Source of the DNA: Antarcticimicrobium sp040365005
Lineage (GTDB): Bacteria; Pseudomonadota; Alphaproteobacteria; Rhodobacterales; Rhodobacteraceae
Length of the DNA: 64,000 nucleotides
Reading direction: 5' to 3'
NCBI RefSeq assembly: GCF_040365005.1
Contig: NZ_BAABWV010000001.1
Span: forward strand, 186,001 to 250,000
A program made the translations under genes and the position numbers. How positions within the stretch are numbered: position 1 is the stretch's first letter; each line of letters starts with the position of its first letter. Shown here one piece after another: positions 24,664-33,836 of the stretch. The notes beneath the pieces are model-generated. The model did not search any database. It saw only the letters and a list, made by a program, of their open reading frames with translations, and was not told the DNA's origin.

Positions 24664-25455
24664 TCATACAGGTCCGGGCGGATAGCCGGTCAGGTGCATC
24701 ACCACCAGCACCAGGATCGCCGCCCCGAGCATGCCGTCGAACCGGTCGAACAACCCGCCGTGCCCCGGGATCAGCGCGCTGGAATCCTTGACGCCGCTCC
24801 TTCGTTTGACCGCGCTTTCGGCGATGTCGCCCAGTTGCGAGGCAAAGGCGGTCGCCGCCGACAGCAGCACCAGCCAGGCACCGGCGCCGGTCAGCAGCAT
24901 GAAGACCGCGCCGACCACCGCCGCGACAGCCCAGCCCGCCACCGTGCCCGACCATGTTTTCTTCGGGCTGATCGCCGGCCAGAACTTCGGCCCGCCGACA
25001 AGGCGACCGGCAAAGTAGCCGGCGATATCGGTGCCCGCCACCACCAGCACCAGCCAAAGCATCCAGACAAAGCCGAACTCGCTGCGGACCGACATCATGC
25101 CGAAGGCAGCCAAAAGGATGAACACCAGGAACGGCACAAAGATGCCCCGGTGACGCGGCAACCAGGCATAGCCGACGATGGCCGGCACCAGCAGCGTTGG
25201 CAGCGCGAATCCGGCCGGGAAATAGATCGCCAGGAACCCCGCAACGCCCGAGATCGCCCCCATCACCACCGTGCGCAGCCCGTCCTCGGGCGCCAGCATC
25301 CGGGTCAGTTCCCACGCGATCAGCCCGGTCACCACCGAAACGAAGCTGACGAAGTAATAGCCCCCCGCCCAGACCGCGCCGAGACCGGCCGTCGCCAGCA
25401 CAAGGCCGGACAGAAGCCGTGCGGTCAGGTCACCCCATTGGCCGGATCCGCTCAT
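24664..25455 (-). CDS. cdsA: phosphatidate cytidylyltransferase
   Basis: The 263-residue protein has about seven membrane helices and carries the C-terminal CdsA signature: SAVKRRSGVKDSSALIPGHG followed by GLFDRFDGMLGA. It makes CDP-diacylglycerol, the precursor of all phospholipids. The ATG at 25455 overlaps the uppS stop by 4 bp. A longer frame exists upstream but lies within uppS and is not used. Confidence 0.95.
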   Translation of the reverse strand: MSGSGQWGDLTARLLSGLVLATAGLGAVWAGGYYFVSFVSVVTGLIAWELTRMLAPEDGLRTVVMGAISGVAGFLAIYFPAGFALPTLLVPAIVGYAWLPRHRGIFVPFLVFILLAAFGMMSVRSEFGFVWMLWLVLVVAGTDIAGYFAGRLVGGPKFWPAISPKKTWSGTVAGWAVAAVVGAVFMLLTGAGAWLVLLSAATAFASQLGDIAESAVKRRSGVKDSSALIPGHGGLFDRFDGMLGAAILVLVVMHLTGYPPGPV

Positions 25456-26186
25456 GCCTTGACCGCCCCGAAGCGGCGATCGCGTGCACCGTAGCTCTGG
25501 CACAGGCGCGACAGCTCCTCGGCGGTGAAATCGGGCCACAGCGTGTCGATGAACTCATACTCGGCATAGGCCGACTGCCACAGCAGGAAGTTCGAAATCC
25601 GCGCCTCGCCGCTGGTCCGGATCACCAGGTCCGGGTCGGGCAGCACGCAGGTGTCGAGGTATTTCGGCAGCGTCTCCTCGTCCACGTCCTCGGGGCGCAG
25701 CTTGCCGTCGGCCACGTCCTGCGCCAGCCGTTTTGTGGCGCGGGCGACCTCGTCGCGGCCACCGTAGTTCAGCGCGATAGTCAGCTGTGTGCCGGTATTG
25801 CCCTCGGTCTGCACCTCGAGTTGATCCATTAGCGCGATCAGCTTGGTGTCCAGCCGCACCCGGTCGCCGATGAAGCGCACCCGCACGTTGTTGACGGCGA
25901 TCGCCTGCATCTCCTTGGCGATGTAGCGGCGGAACAGGCTCATCAACCCGGCCACCTCGACCTGGGTCCGTTTCCAGTTCTCGGTCGAGAAGGCAAAGAT
26001 CGTCAGGTATTTCACCCCGAGCGCCGGGCAGGCCTCGACCACCTCGCGCACGCGGCGGGCGCCGGCATGGTGGCCGAACAACCGCGGCCGTCCGCGCGCC
26101 TGCGCCCAGCGTCCGTTGCCGTCCATGATGATGGCGACATGGCCGGGGCCGTGCGGATGGGCCGCGATCTCGGGATCCTTTGGCAT
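25452..26186 (-). CDS. uppS: undecaprenyl diphosphate synthase
   Basis: The protein has 244 residues. The catalytic aspartate D22 is in VAIIMDGNGRWAQARGRPR, followed by GHHAGARRVREVV, LTIFAFSTENWKR, and the C-terminal PDLVIRTSGEARISNFLLWQ and YAEYEFIDTLWPDF. It makes the C55 lipid carrier for peptidoglycan and O-antigen. It is coupled to cdsA by a 4-bp overlap and follows frr by 8 bp. Confidence 0.97.
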   Translation of the reverse strand: MPKDPEIAAHPHGPGHVAIIMDGNGRWAQARGRPRLFGHHAGARRVREVVEACPALGVKYLTIFAFSTENWKRTQVEVAGLMSLFRRYIAKEMQAIAVNNVRVRFIGDRVRLDTKLIALMDQLEVQTEGNTGTQLTIALNYGGRDEVARATKRLAQDVADGKLRPEDVDEETLPKYLDTCVLPDPDLVIRTSGEARISNFLLWQSAYAEYEFIDTLWPDFTAEELSRLCQSYGARDRRFGAVKA

Positions 26187-26194
26187 GGCTGCGA

Positions 26195-26758
26195 TCAGAC
26201 CTGCATGATCTCGGCTTGCTTGGACTCCAGCGCCTCGTCCACCGCCGCGATCATCTTGTCGGTCAGCTCCTGCACCTCGGTCTCCCAGAACTTCTGGTCG
26301 TCCTCGGACATGCCGTCGGCCTTGGCCTTCTTGATCTGGTCCATGCCGTCGCGGCGCACGTTGCGAATCGACACCCGGGCGTGTTCGGCATACTGGCCGG
26401 CGACCTTGGTCAGGTCGCGGCGCCGCTCTTCGTTCAGCTCCGGGATCGGCAGCATGATGATGGTGCCGTTGAGCTGCGGGTTGATCCCCAGCCCGCTTTC
26501 GCGGATCGCCTTTTCGACCTTGCCGACAAGGCCCTTGTCCCAGACGTTCACGGTCACCATGCGCGGTTCCGGCACGTTGACGGTGCCGACCTGGTTGATC
26601 GGAGTCATCTGGCCATAGGCATCGACCTGCACCGGTTCCAGCATCGAGGCGCTGGCCCGCCCGGTGCGCAACGAGGCGAACTCGGTGCGCAGGTTCGCCA
26701 TGGCGCCGTCCATGCGGCGTTTCAGATCATCGGTATCGAGTTCAAAATCCTCGGACAT
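26195..26758 (-). CDS. frr: ribosome recycling factor
   Basis: The 187-residue protein has the conserved N-terminal MDGAMANLRTEFASLRTGRAS and the central LPIPELNEERRRDLTKVAGQYAEHARVSIRNVRRD. RRF splits post-termination ribosomes together with EF-G. It follows pyrH by 64 bp in the usual order pyrH-frr. Confidence 0.97.
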   Translation of the reverse strand: MSEDFELDTDDLKRRMDGAMANLRTEFASLRTGRASASMLEPVQVDAYGQMTPINQVGTVNVPEPRMVTVNVWDKGLVGKVEKAIRESGLGINPQLNGTIIMLPIPELNEERRRDLTKVAGQYAEHARVSIRNVRRDGMDQIKKAKADGMSEDDQKFWETEVQELTDKMIAAVDEALESKQAEIMQV

Positions 26759-26822
26759 GTCTGCCCTCTCCCCAAACTGCGGATTGTCGCCTGCACGTTA
26801 CATGCTTGCGCGGTCTATACCC

Positions 26823-27569
26823 CTAGCCGCGCACCTTTGTATAGGTGCCCTCGCCCGCAAGGATACCACGGAACCCGCCGGGCTCGTCGAGCGAGAACAC
26901 GATGATCGGCAGGTTGTTGTCGCGTGCCAGCGCGATGGCACTGGCATCCATCACCCCCAGACGCTTGGCCAGCACGTCGTCATAGCTGACCTCGTCATAG
27001 CGTTTGGCATCGGGGAATTTTTCCGGATCCTTGTCATACACTCCGTCGACCTTGGTGCCCTTGAAGATCGCCTCGCAGGCCATCTCGTTGGCGCGCAGGG
27101 TCGCCGCCGTGTCGGTGGTGAAATAGGGGTTGCCGGTGCCGGCGGCAAAAATGCAGACCCGCTTTTTCTCAAGGTGGCGCACCGCGCGGCGACGGATGTA
27201 GGGCTCACAGACCTCGTCCATGCGGATCGCGCTGATCACCCGGGTGAACACGCCGATCTCTTCCAGCGCGCTCTGCATTGCCAGCGCGTTCATCACCGTG
27301 GCCAGCATCCCCATGTAGTCGGCGGTGGTCCGCTCCATCCCCTGGGCGCTGCCCTGCAAACCGCGAAACACGTTGCCGCCGCCGATCACCATGCAGATCT
27401 CGACGCCCATGTCATGCACCGACTTGACCTCCTGCGCGACGCGCTGGACGGTCGGCGGATGCAGGCCGAAGCCCTGGTCGCCCATCAGCGCCTCGCCCGA
27501 GATCTTCAGCAGCACGCGCCTGTATGTCGTCTGTTTCGATTGCGATTCTGGGGGATTTGACGAGGTCAT
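26823..27569 (-). CDS. pyrH: uridylate kinase
   Basis: The 248-residue protein has an amino-acid-kinase fold with RVLLKISGEALMG, VIGGGNVFRG and ASAIALARDNNLPIIVFS. It phosphorylates UMP in pyrimidine synthesis. It is the first gene of the envelope cluster in this window; the start (MTSSNPPESQSKQTTYRRVL) is divergent from miaA across 116 bp. Confidence 0.96.
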   Translation of the reverse strand: MTSSNPPESQSKQTTYRRVLLKISGEALMGDQGFGLHPPTVQRVAQEVKSVHDMGVEICMVIGGGNVFRGLQGSAQGMERTTADYMGMLATVMNALAMQSALEEIGVFTRVISAIRMDEVCEPYIRRRAVRHLEKKRVCIFAAGTGNPYFTTDTAATLRANEMACEAIFKGTKVDGVYDKDPEKFPDAKRYDEVSYDDVLAKRLGVMDASAIALARDNNLPIIVFSLDEPGGFRGILAGEGTYTKVRG

Positions 27570-27685
27570 GTTGCGCTTCTCTCCGGCACGAGGTTATTTT
27601 CGCGCAAAATGTCGGAAATCGGCCCAAGGTTCAATGCGCCAACCGCAGGACCGGCGCCGGTTTCCACGGTTTCGAACAGGCGTAC

Positions 27686-28561
27686 ATGCAAAAACTTGGC
27701 CCGCTCCCCGAAATCCCCGACGACCGGCCGGTGCTGATCGCGGGGCCGACCGCCTCGGGCAAGTCGGCGCTGGCCCTGCGGATCGCGCAGGAACGGGGCG
27801 GCGTCGTGGTCAATGCCGACGCCAGCCAGGTGTTTGCCTGCTGGCGCGTCATCACCGCGCGCCCCAGCGCGGAAGAAGAGGCGCAGGCGCCGCACCGCCT
27901 GTACGGTCATGTCCCCTGCGATGCGCAATATTCCGCCGGTCACTGGCTGCGCGAGGTCGCGCCGCTGCTCGAGGCCGGCCAGCGCCCGATCATCACCGGC
28001 GGCACCGGGCTCTATTTCACCGCGCTGACCCAGGGCCTGGCCGAGATCCCGCCCACCCCGCCGGAGTTGCGCGCCGAGGCCGACCTGATCCCGCTGGACA
28101 CCCTGCTGGCCGATCTCGACCCGGCGACCGCCGCGGGCCTCGACCGGCGCAACCGGGCACGCGTCCAGCGCGCCTGGGAGGTGCAGCGAGCCACCGGCCG
28201 ACCGCTGGCCGACTGGCAGGCCGACACGCCGCCGCCGCTGTTGCCGCTGACCTCCGCCGTACCGCTGCTGTTCGACGTGCCCAAGGACTGGCTGCTCGAA
28301 CGGATCGCGCGGCGCTTCGACGCGATGCTGGAACAGGGCGCCATCGATGAGGTGGCGGCGATGCGCGACCGCTACGCCCCGGCCCTGCCCGCCTTTCGCG
28401 CCATCGGCGTGCCGGAACTGATGACCTATATCGAGGGAGGTTGCACCCTCGACGAGGCGCGTGAACGCGCCACCATCGCCACCCGCCGCTTTGCCAAGCG
28501 GCAACGCACCTGGTTCCGGGCGAAAATGCGCCATTGGCAGCCGATCCGCCCGGCGGGCTGA
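27686..28561 (+). CDS. miaA: tRNA dimethylallyltransferase
   Basis: The 291-residue protein has the P-loop AGPTASGKS (19-27), followed by NADASQVFACWRVITARPS and the YGHVPCD and GGTGLYFTALTQGLAEIP motifs. MiaA prenylates A37 next to the anticodon. I chose the ATG at 27686 because the longer frame reads back through the pyrH promoter region. In E. coli MiaA the equivalent of the QVF segment is QVY, a small variation here. Confidence 0.94.
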   Translation: MQKLGPLPEIPDDRPVLIAGPTASGKSALALRIAQERGGVVVNADASQVFACWRVITARPSAEEEAQAPHRLYGHVPCDAQYSAGHWLREVAPLLEAGQRPIITGGTGLYFTALTQGLAEIPPTPPELRAEADLIPLDTLLADLDPATAAGLDRRNRARVQRAWEVQRATGRPLADWQADTPPPLLPLTSAVPLLFDVPKDWLLERIARRFDAMLEQGAIDEVAAMRDRYAPALPAFRAIGVPELMTYIEGGCTLDEARERATIATRRFAKRQRTWFRAKMRHWQPIRPAG

Positions 28562-28567
28562 GCGTCC

Positions 28568-28599
28568 GACTTGTCCGCGCGGCGTTTCTGTGGTGTAAA
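28568..28599 (+). promoter_or_regulatory. promoter of the AraC-type regulator gene
   Basis: GAC precedes TTGTCC (-35, 28571-28576). A 17-bp spacer separates it from TGTAAA (-10, 28594-28599), and the promoter ends 36-42 bp before the start codon. The importer promoter at 29478-29509 has the same GACTTGTC element and the same -10 hexamer at the same distance. Confidence 0.6.
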
Positions 28600-28634
28600 A
28601 AGGGTCATAACCCCCGACGTTAACAGTCATTTTT

Positions 28635-29447
28635 GTGCCCATGCCCTTCGATCCAAATGAAATGGACGACCTGCGCCTGGTGACATTGGCGCAACTGGCA
28701 AAGGCGGGGGCATGGCAACTCGAACTCGCCCATGACCGAGCCGAGCATCTTCTGATCTGGATCACGCGGGGCCAGGGCGTGGCCCTGCTGGACGGGGCGC
28801 GACACGGCATTGGCACCCATAACGCGCTGTTCATCCCGGCGCGCAACCTGATGGCGCTCGAACTGATGCGCAACGGCTTCGGCCAGGCGCTGGTGATCCC
28901 GGATGGGGCCAACCTGACCCTGCCGCAGACGGTGCAGCACCTGCGCATCCGCGACGTCGCGGCCCAGGCCGAGCTGACCGTCCTGTTTGAGGCGATGGGC
29001 CGGGAACAGAACGCGCAGCGCCCGCTCTATCATTCGGCGATGCGGGCCTATGGCGACCTGATGGCGGTCTGGCTGCGCCGCCACCTGCCCGACGACCCGG
29101 CCCCCGGCCGGAGCGCCGCCCAGCGGCTGGTGACCGCCTTTTGCGACCGGCTGGTGCGCGACTATGCCGATGGGTCCAGCATGGCCGACCACGCCGAAGC
29201 GCTGGGGGTCACCCCGACCCACCTGACCCGGGTCTGCCGCGCCGAGACCGGGCGTACCGCCGCCACCCTGCTGACCGAGCGTTTGCTGCACGCGGCGCGG
29301 ACCCTGCTGATCAGCACCGACGTCCCGGTGCAGGACATCGCGCGCCACCTCGGATTCGGCAGCGCGGCCTATTTCACCCGCTTTATCCAGCAACATACCC
29401 AAAAGACACCGACCGCCCTGCGGAAGTCGGTCCGCTCGGCGGCCTGA
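28635..29447 (+). CDS. AraC-family transcriptional regulator
   Basis: This protein of about 270 residues has an N-terminal cupin-like sensor half (about 1-140). Its C-terminal double helix-turn-helix includes MADHAEALGVTPTHLTRVCRAETG and VQDIARHLGFGSAAYFTRFIQQHTQKTPTALR. The open frame starts at GTG 28635; the ATG at 28641 is two codons downstream and may be the real start, with no strong Shine-Dalgarno for either. It lies immediately upstream of, and parallel to, a peptide-type ABC importer, and probably controls it. Confidence 0.88.
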   Translation: MPMPFDPNEMDDLRLVTLAQLAKAGAWQLELAHDRAEHLLIWITRGQGVALLDGARHGIGTHNALFIPARNLMALELMRNGFGQALVIPDGANLTLPQTVQHLRIRDVAAQAELTVLFEAMGREQNAQRPLYHSAMRAYGDLMAVWLRRHLPDDPAPGRSAAQRLVTAFCDRLVRDYADGSSMADHAEALGVTPTHLTRVCRAETGRTAATLLTERLLHAARTLLISTDVPVQDIARHLGFGSAAYFTRFIQQHTQKTPTALRKSVRSAA

Positions 29448-29466
29448 CGGGGCCCCAAAAGCCTCC

Positions 29467-29509
29467 TGTCGTTTTTTGACTTGTCGATGTCGTTTTTTTA
29501 CACTGTAAA
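29467..29509 (+). promoter_or_regulatory. importer promoter with a 21-bp-period direct repeat (AraC-type operator)
   Basis: TGTCGTTTTTT occurs at 29467-29477 and 29488-29498, start-to-start 21 bp, which puts the copies on one face of the helix as AraC-family dimers need. A promoter TTGTCG-N17-TGTAAA spans 29481-29509, and the second repeat lies in its spacer. The nearest candidate protein is the AraC regulator encoded directly upstream. Confidence 0.6.
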
Positions 29510-29601
29510 GCGCATTCCAACCGTTGACGGATGGGAATTTCTGATGCCGAATGAAGGGCATGGGGAAGATCCGGAAAGAGACATAGACGTTCAGCCGGAG
29601 C

Positions 29602-29622
29602 GGTGCCGTTCAAACCGGCACC
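29602..29622 (+). other. hairpin in the leader of the importer mRNA
   Basis: GGTGCCG (29602-29608) pairs perfectly with CGGCACC (29616-29622) across a 7-nt loop. It ends 46 nt before the binding-protein start codon. It may stabilise the mRNA 5' region; no known riboswitch is recognised. Confidence 0.45.
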
Positions 29623-29668
29623 AACCAACGACATTCAACAAGATCAAAAGGCCCACAGGGAGACTTTC

Positions 29669-31336
29669 ATGAACAACCCGACACTCAATGCGAAACCCGT
29701 CCATCCGGCGGCGCATATGCACGCGCAGGAGTACAAGGACGGCAAGCTCAGCCGGCGCGAGTTTCTGACCCGCGCCACCGCGCTGGGCGTTTCCGCGACC
29801 GCGGCCTATGGTCTGATCGGTGTCGCGGCGCCCGGCGTGGCGCAGGCCGCCACCCCCAAGCAGGGTGGCACGCTGCGCGTCCAGATGCAGGTCAAGGCCC
29901 TCAAGGACACCCGCACCGCAGACTGGTCCGAGATCGGCTGCGTCACCCGTGGCACCTGCGAATATCTGGTCGAGTACAACAACGACGGGTCGTTCCGCGG
30001 CATGCTGCTGGACGGCTGGTCGGTGAACGAGGACGCCACCGAATACACGCTGAAGGTCCGCCAGGGCGTGAAATGGCATAACGGCGACGATTTCACCGCC
30101 GAGGACGTGGCCCGCAACTTCGAACGCTGGTGCGAAAAGGACGTCGAGGGCAACTCGATGGCCGCGCGCGTCGGCTCGCTGGTTGATCCCGACACCGGCA
30201 AGGCGCGCGAGGGCGCGATCACCGTGGTCGATGCCTCCACCGTGCTGCTCAAATGCGCGACGCCGGATATCTCGATCATCCCCGGCCTCGCCGATTACCC
30301 GGCCGGCGTGGTGCATGCCAGCTATGACCCGGCCAACCCGAACGAGCTGATCGGCACCGGCCCCTACAAGCTGACCAATATCGAGGTCGGCGTCGGCGCC
30401 ACGCTGGAGCGCGCAACCGATCACACCTGGTGGGGCACCGAGGTCTATGGCGGCCCCTACCTCGACAAGATCGAGTACATCGACTACGGCACCGATCCCT
30501 CGGCCTGGCTTGCTGCGATCGAGTCCGAAGAGGTCGACATGCTTTATGAATCGGTGGGTGAGTTCATCGACATCATGAACGACATCGGCCTGGTCCAGTC
30601 CGAGGTGGTGACCGCCGCGACCATCGTGATCCGGCCCAACCAGCTGGCCGAGATCGACGGCATGAAGCCCTATGCCGACAAGCGCGTGCGCAAGGCGCTG
30701 TCGCTGGCCGTCGACAACGCCGTCTGTCTCGAACTGGGCTATGGCAACCGCGGCGAGGTGGCCGAAAACCACCACGTCTGCCGGATTCACCCGGAATATG
30801 CCGAACTGCCCAAGATCAAGGCCGATCCCGCCGCCGCCAAGGCGCTGATGGAAGAGGCCGGCATGGCCGATTTCGAGCACGAGATCGTCTCGATCGACGA
30901 CGACTGGCGCCGCAACACCACCGACGCCGTGGCCGCGCAGCTGCGCGACGCCGGCATCAAGGTCAAGCGCACGGTGTTGCCCGGCAACACCTTCTGGAAC
31001 GACTGGGTGAAATACCCGTTCAGCTCGACCAACTGGAACCACCGCCCGCTCGGCGTGCAGATCTGGGCGCTGGCCTATCGCTCGGGCGAGGCCTGGAACG
31101 AGTTCGGCTGGGCCAACCCGGAATTCGACGCGCTGCTCGAGGAGGCGCTGGCCATCGCCGATGCCGACAAGCGCCGCGAGATCGCTGCCAAGGGCGAAGC
31201 GATGATCCAGGAAGAAGGCGTGACGATCCAGCCCTACTGGCGCTCGCTCTATCGCCACATGCGCGAGGGGCTGGTGGGCACCGACATGCACATCACCTAC
31301 GAACACCACCACTACAAGTGGGGCTGGGCCGCCTGA
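29669..31336 (+). CDS. TAT-exported ABC substrate-binding protein, peptide/nickel family (SBP_bac_5)
   Basis: The protein has 555 residues. Its N-terminal twin-arginine signal is LSRREFLTRATALGVSATA with cleavage near AQA-ATP. The mature part follows the family-5 pattern: GGTLRVQMQV, WSVNEDATEYTLKVRQGVKW and a second lobe with DKRVRKALSLAVDN. Such proteins bind peptides, opines or other solutes in the periplasm, and the ligand is not readable. AGGGAG lies 7 nt before the ATG at 29669. A GNRA-looped terminator follows, so this gene is probably expressed above its permeases. Confidence 0.93.
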   Translation: MNNPTLNAKPVHPAAHMHAQEYKDGKLSRREFLTRATALGVSATAAYGLIGVAAPGVAQAATPKQGGTLRVQMQVKALKDTRTADWSEIGCVTRGTCEYLVEYNNDGSFRGMLLDGWSVNEDATEYTLKVRQGVKWHNGDDFTAEDVARNFERWCEKDVEGNSMAARVGSLVDPDTGKAREGAITVVDASTVLLKCATPDISIIPGLADYPAGVVHASYDPANPNELIGTGPYKLTNIEVGVGATLERATDHTWWGTEVYGGPYLDKIEYIDYGTDPSAWLAAIESEEVDMLYESVGEFIDIMNDIGLVQSEVVTAATIVIRPNQLAEIDGMKPYADKRVRKALSLAVDNAVCLELGYGNRGEVAENHHVCRIHPEYAELPKIKADPAAAKALMEEAGMADFEHEIVSIDDDWRRNTTDAVAAQLRDAGIKVKRTVLPGNTFWNDWVKYPFSSTNWNHRPLGVQIWALAYRSGEAWNEFGWANPEFDALLEEALAIADADKRREIAAKGEAMIQEEGVTIQPYWRSLYRHMREGLVGTDMHITYEHHHYKWGWAA

Positions 31337-31352
31337 CCCGGCGAAAAGACAG

Positions 31353-31382
31353 GGGCCGTCCCGCAAGGGGCGGCCCGATTTT
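31353..31382 (+). terminator. partial terminator between binding protein and permeases
   Basis: A 10-bp stem (31353-31362 with 31367-31376, one G-T pair) is closed by the GNRA tetraloop GCAA and followed by GATTTT. The short T-run suggests partial read-through, which is common after binding-protein genes. Confidence 0.75.
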
Positions 31383-31459
31383 CCTGCGGTGCGCTCTCCG
31401 CGCCTGCCACCAATAGGCCCGCAAAGGGCCGATAGATAGCCTGACCAACAGGGGGCCCC

Positions 31460-32512
31460 ATGGGACTGTTCATCCTGCGCAGGACGGGCGTGATGATCCT
31501 GACGGCACTATGCCTGACCTTCATCGTGTTCTTTCTGACCAACCTCTACCCGAACCTCGAAAAGCTGGCCAAGACGCAGGGCAACTTCCGCATGTCCGAC
31601 GAGGCGGTGGCAAGCTGGCTCGAGGGCAACGGCTACCTGCAACCGCTGCCGTTGAAATACGGCCAGTGGCTGGGCGTGGTTCCGGGCTGGACCCATGAAA
31701 CCGACGAGGGCGTCACCGGCCGCTGCCTGCGGGGCACCGCGACGGCGCAAGAGGCCGCCGCCGCGCCGCGGTTCTGCGGCATCCTGCAGGGCGACTGGGG
31801 CTATTCCACCGTGTTCCGCGACGAGGTGTCCGGCATCATCGGCACCCGGCTGGGGCTCACCGCCAAGCTGATGTTCTGGGTGCTGGTGCTGATGGTGCCC
31901 TCGGCGCTGATCGTCGGCGTGCTGGCCGGGATGCGCGAAGGCTCGCCGCTGGACCGGTCGCTCTCGACCTTCTCGATCATCACCACGGCCACGCCCGAAT
32001 ATGTCTCCGGCGTGATCTTCATCGCCGTATTTGCCTCCTCGACCGTCGGGCTGAAATGGTTCAAGGGCACCGCCACCAGCGCGATGGACAACGCCAATTT
32101 CGAGAATTTCTTTCTGCCGGTCCTGACCATCGCCCTGTACGGCATGGGTTATATCGCGCGGATGACGCGGGCCAGCATGACCGAGGTGATGACGGCACAA
32201 TACATCCGCACCGCCCGCCTCAAGGGGGTGACGTTTCGCAACATCGTGATGAAGCACGCGCTGCGCAATGCGCTGATCGCGCCCTTCACCGTGATCATGC
32301 TGCAATTTCCCTGGCTGCTGAACGGCGTGGTCATCGTCGAGACCCTGTTCAACTACAAGGGCTTCGGCTGGACGCTGGTGCAGGCGGCGGGCAACAACGA
32401 CATCGAACTGCTGCTGGCGGTCTCGGTGGTCTCGGTGATCGTGGTTCTGGCGACGCAGCTGATCTCGGATATCGGCTATGTCTACCTCAATCCGCGCATC
32501 CGGATTTCATAA
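31460..32512 (+). CDS. ABC importer permease, DppB/OppB type
   Basis: The 350-residue permease starts MGLFILRRTGVMILTALCLTF, the usual first helix. It has an extended periplasmic loop of about 100 residues containing two cysteines, then the BPD_transp_1 domain with five further helices. The EAA loop is TARLKGVTFRNIVMKHALRNALI. It couples to the fused ATPase. A 15-bp gap separates it from the second permease. Confidence 0.93.
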   Translation: MGLFILRRTGVMILTALCLTFIVFFLTNLYPNLEKLAKTQGNFRMSDEAVASWLEGNGYLQPLPLKYGQWLGVVPGWTHETDEGVTGRCLRGTATAQEAAAAPRFCGILQGDWGYSTVFRDEVSGIIGTRLGLTAKLMFWVLVLMVPSALIVGVLAGMREGSPLDRSLSTFSIITTATPEYVSGVIFIAVFASSTVGLKWFKGTATSAMDNANFENFFLPVLTIALYGMGYIARMTRASMTEVMTAQYIRTARLKGVTFRNIVMKHALRNALIAPFTVIMLQFPWLLNGVVIVETLFNYKGFGWTLVQAAGNNDIELLLAVSVVSVIVVLATQLISDIGYVYLNPRIRIS

Positions 32513-32527
32513 GGGAGGATCGGAGCC

Positions 32528-33742
32528 ATGGAACCTCTCGGCTGGATCGAGATCATCACCCGCGTCCTCTACCAGTTCACCTCTGTCTGGGTCGCACTGG
32601 TCATCCTCTTCGCCGTCTCGGTGGCCTTCAAGCGGCGGCTGGGCCTTTACGGGAAACTGTTCGACAGCCCGATCGGCATGATTGGCTTTGCGCTGGTCAT
32701 GTTCTGGGTCTTTACCGGCGTGTTCGGCGCGCTTGACCTGATCGTGACCCACGATCCCCTGTCGCAGGTCTCGGGGATGAAAAACAAGGTGCCCGGCACC
32801 CCCCTGCGCGGCGCCGAGGCCGGCGAGTACGCCTGGTACCTGCTGGGCGGCGACAACCTGGCGCGCGACGTGTTCAGCCGCATGGTCAAGGGGGCCTGGG
32901 TGGTGGTGCAGATCGCGCCGCTGGCGACGCTCTTTGCCTTCATGGTCGGCATCACCCTGGGCCTGCCGGCGGGCTACTACGGCGGGCGGCTCGACACCTT
33001 CCTGTCGTTCCTGGCCAACCTGATCCTGGCCTTTCCGGTGATCCTGCTGTTCTACCTGCTGGTCACGCCCGAGATCGTCGACACCGGCGTGCCGAGCTAC
33101 ATGGCGGCGGTGCTGTTCATCTTTCCCATCGTGTTCCTCGCGGTGCTGCTGAACTCGCGCTATTACACCCAGCCCAGGTTCCGCACGCCGCTTCTGATCG
33201 GGGTTCTGGGGGTGTCGTTCTGGCTGTACCTGTCGCTGATCTCCACCGATGGCTACTTGGTCAACTCCAACACGGTCACGATCCCGGCGCTGCCGCAGAT
33301 CCTCGACCTGTTCGACATCCCCGGCGGCATCCTGGTGGTCTTCGTCTCGGTGGTCTTCGTCAATTCGCCCACGGTGTTCCGCATCGTGCGCGGGCTGGCG
33401 ATGGACATCAAGACGCGCGATTACGTCGCCGCCGCCCAGACCCGGGGAGAGGGCCCGTGGTACATCATGCTGTGGGAGATCCTGCCCAATGCGCGCGGGC
33501 CCCTGATCGTCGATTTCTGCCTGCGCATCGGCTATACCACCATCCTGCTGGGCACATTGGGCTTCTTCGGCCTCGGCCTGCCGCCGGAAAGCCCGGACTG
33601 GGGCTCCACGATCAACGAGGGGCGCAAGCTGCTGTCGATCTACCTGCACCCCGCCCTGCCCCCGGCGCTGGCGCTGCTCAGCATGGTGCTGGGTCTCAAC
33701 CTGCTCGCTGACGGGCTGCGCGAGGAATCGCTCAAGGACTGA
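32528..33742 (+). CDS. ABC importer permease, DppC/OppC type
   Basis: The 404-residue permease is longer than the usual length near 300, with extra helices in the middle (YYTQPRFRTPLLIGVLGVSFWLYL region). The N-terminal part and LGGDNLARDVFSRMVKG are typical of OppC. The EAA loop includes YVAAAQTRGEGPWYIMLWEILPN. AGGGAGG lies upstream. The insertion may mark a specific substrate subfamily. Confidence 0.92.
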   Translation: MEPLGWIEIITRVLYQFTSVWVALVILFAVSVAFKRRLGLYGKLFDSPIGMIGFALVMFWVFTGVFGALDLIVTHDPLSQVSGMKNKVPGTPLRGAEAGEYAWYLLGGDNLARDVFSRMVKGAWVVVQIAPLATLFAFMVGITLGLPAGYYGGRLDTFLSFLANLILAFPVILLFYLLVTPEIVDTGVPSYMAAVLFIFPIVFLAVLLNSRYYTQPRFRTPLLIGVLGVSFWLYLSLISTDGYLVNSNTVTIPALPQILDLFDIPGGILVVFVSVVFVNSPTVFRIVRGLAMDIKTRDYVAAAQTRGEGPWYIMLWEILPNARGPLIVDFCLRIGYTTILLGTLGFFGLGLPPESPDWGSTINEGRKLLSIYLHPALPPALALLSMVLGLNLLADGLREESLKD

Positions 33743-33750
33743 CGGTGGAT

Positions 33751-33767
33751 CGGGGGCCCTGCCCCCG
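33751..33767 (+). other. intercistronic GC hairpin
   Basis: CGGGGGC-CCT-GCCCCCG forms a 7-bp stem with a 3-nt loop between the second permease and the ATPase gene. The following GGACCCCCGG makes the element resemble palindromic spacer sequences at 2035-2055 and near 8561. No T-run follows, so it is more likely an mRNA-stability element than a terminator. Confidence 0.5.
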
Positions 33768-33836
33768 GACCCCCGGCGTATCACAAGCCAGACAAAGACG
33801 GGGCACCGGCCCCGCAAGCCAACGGGGACCAGAAGA

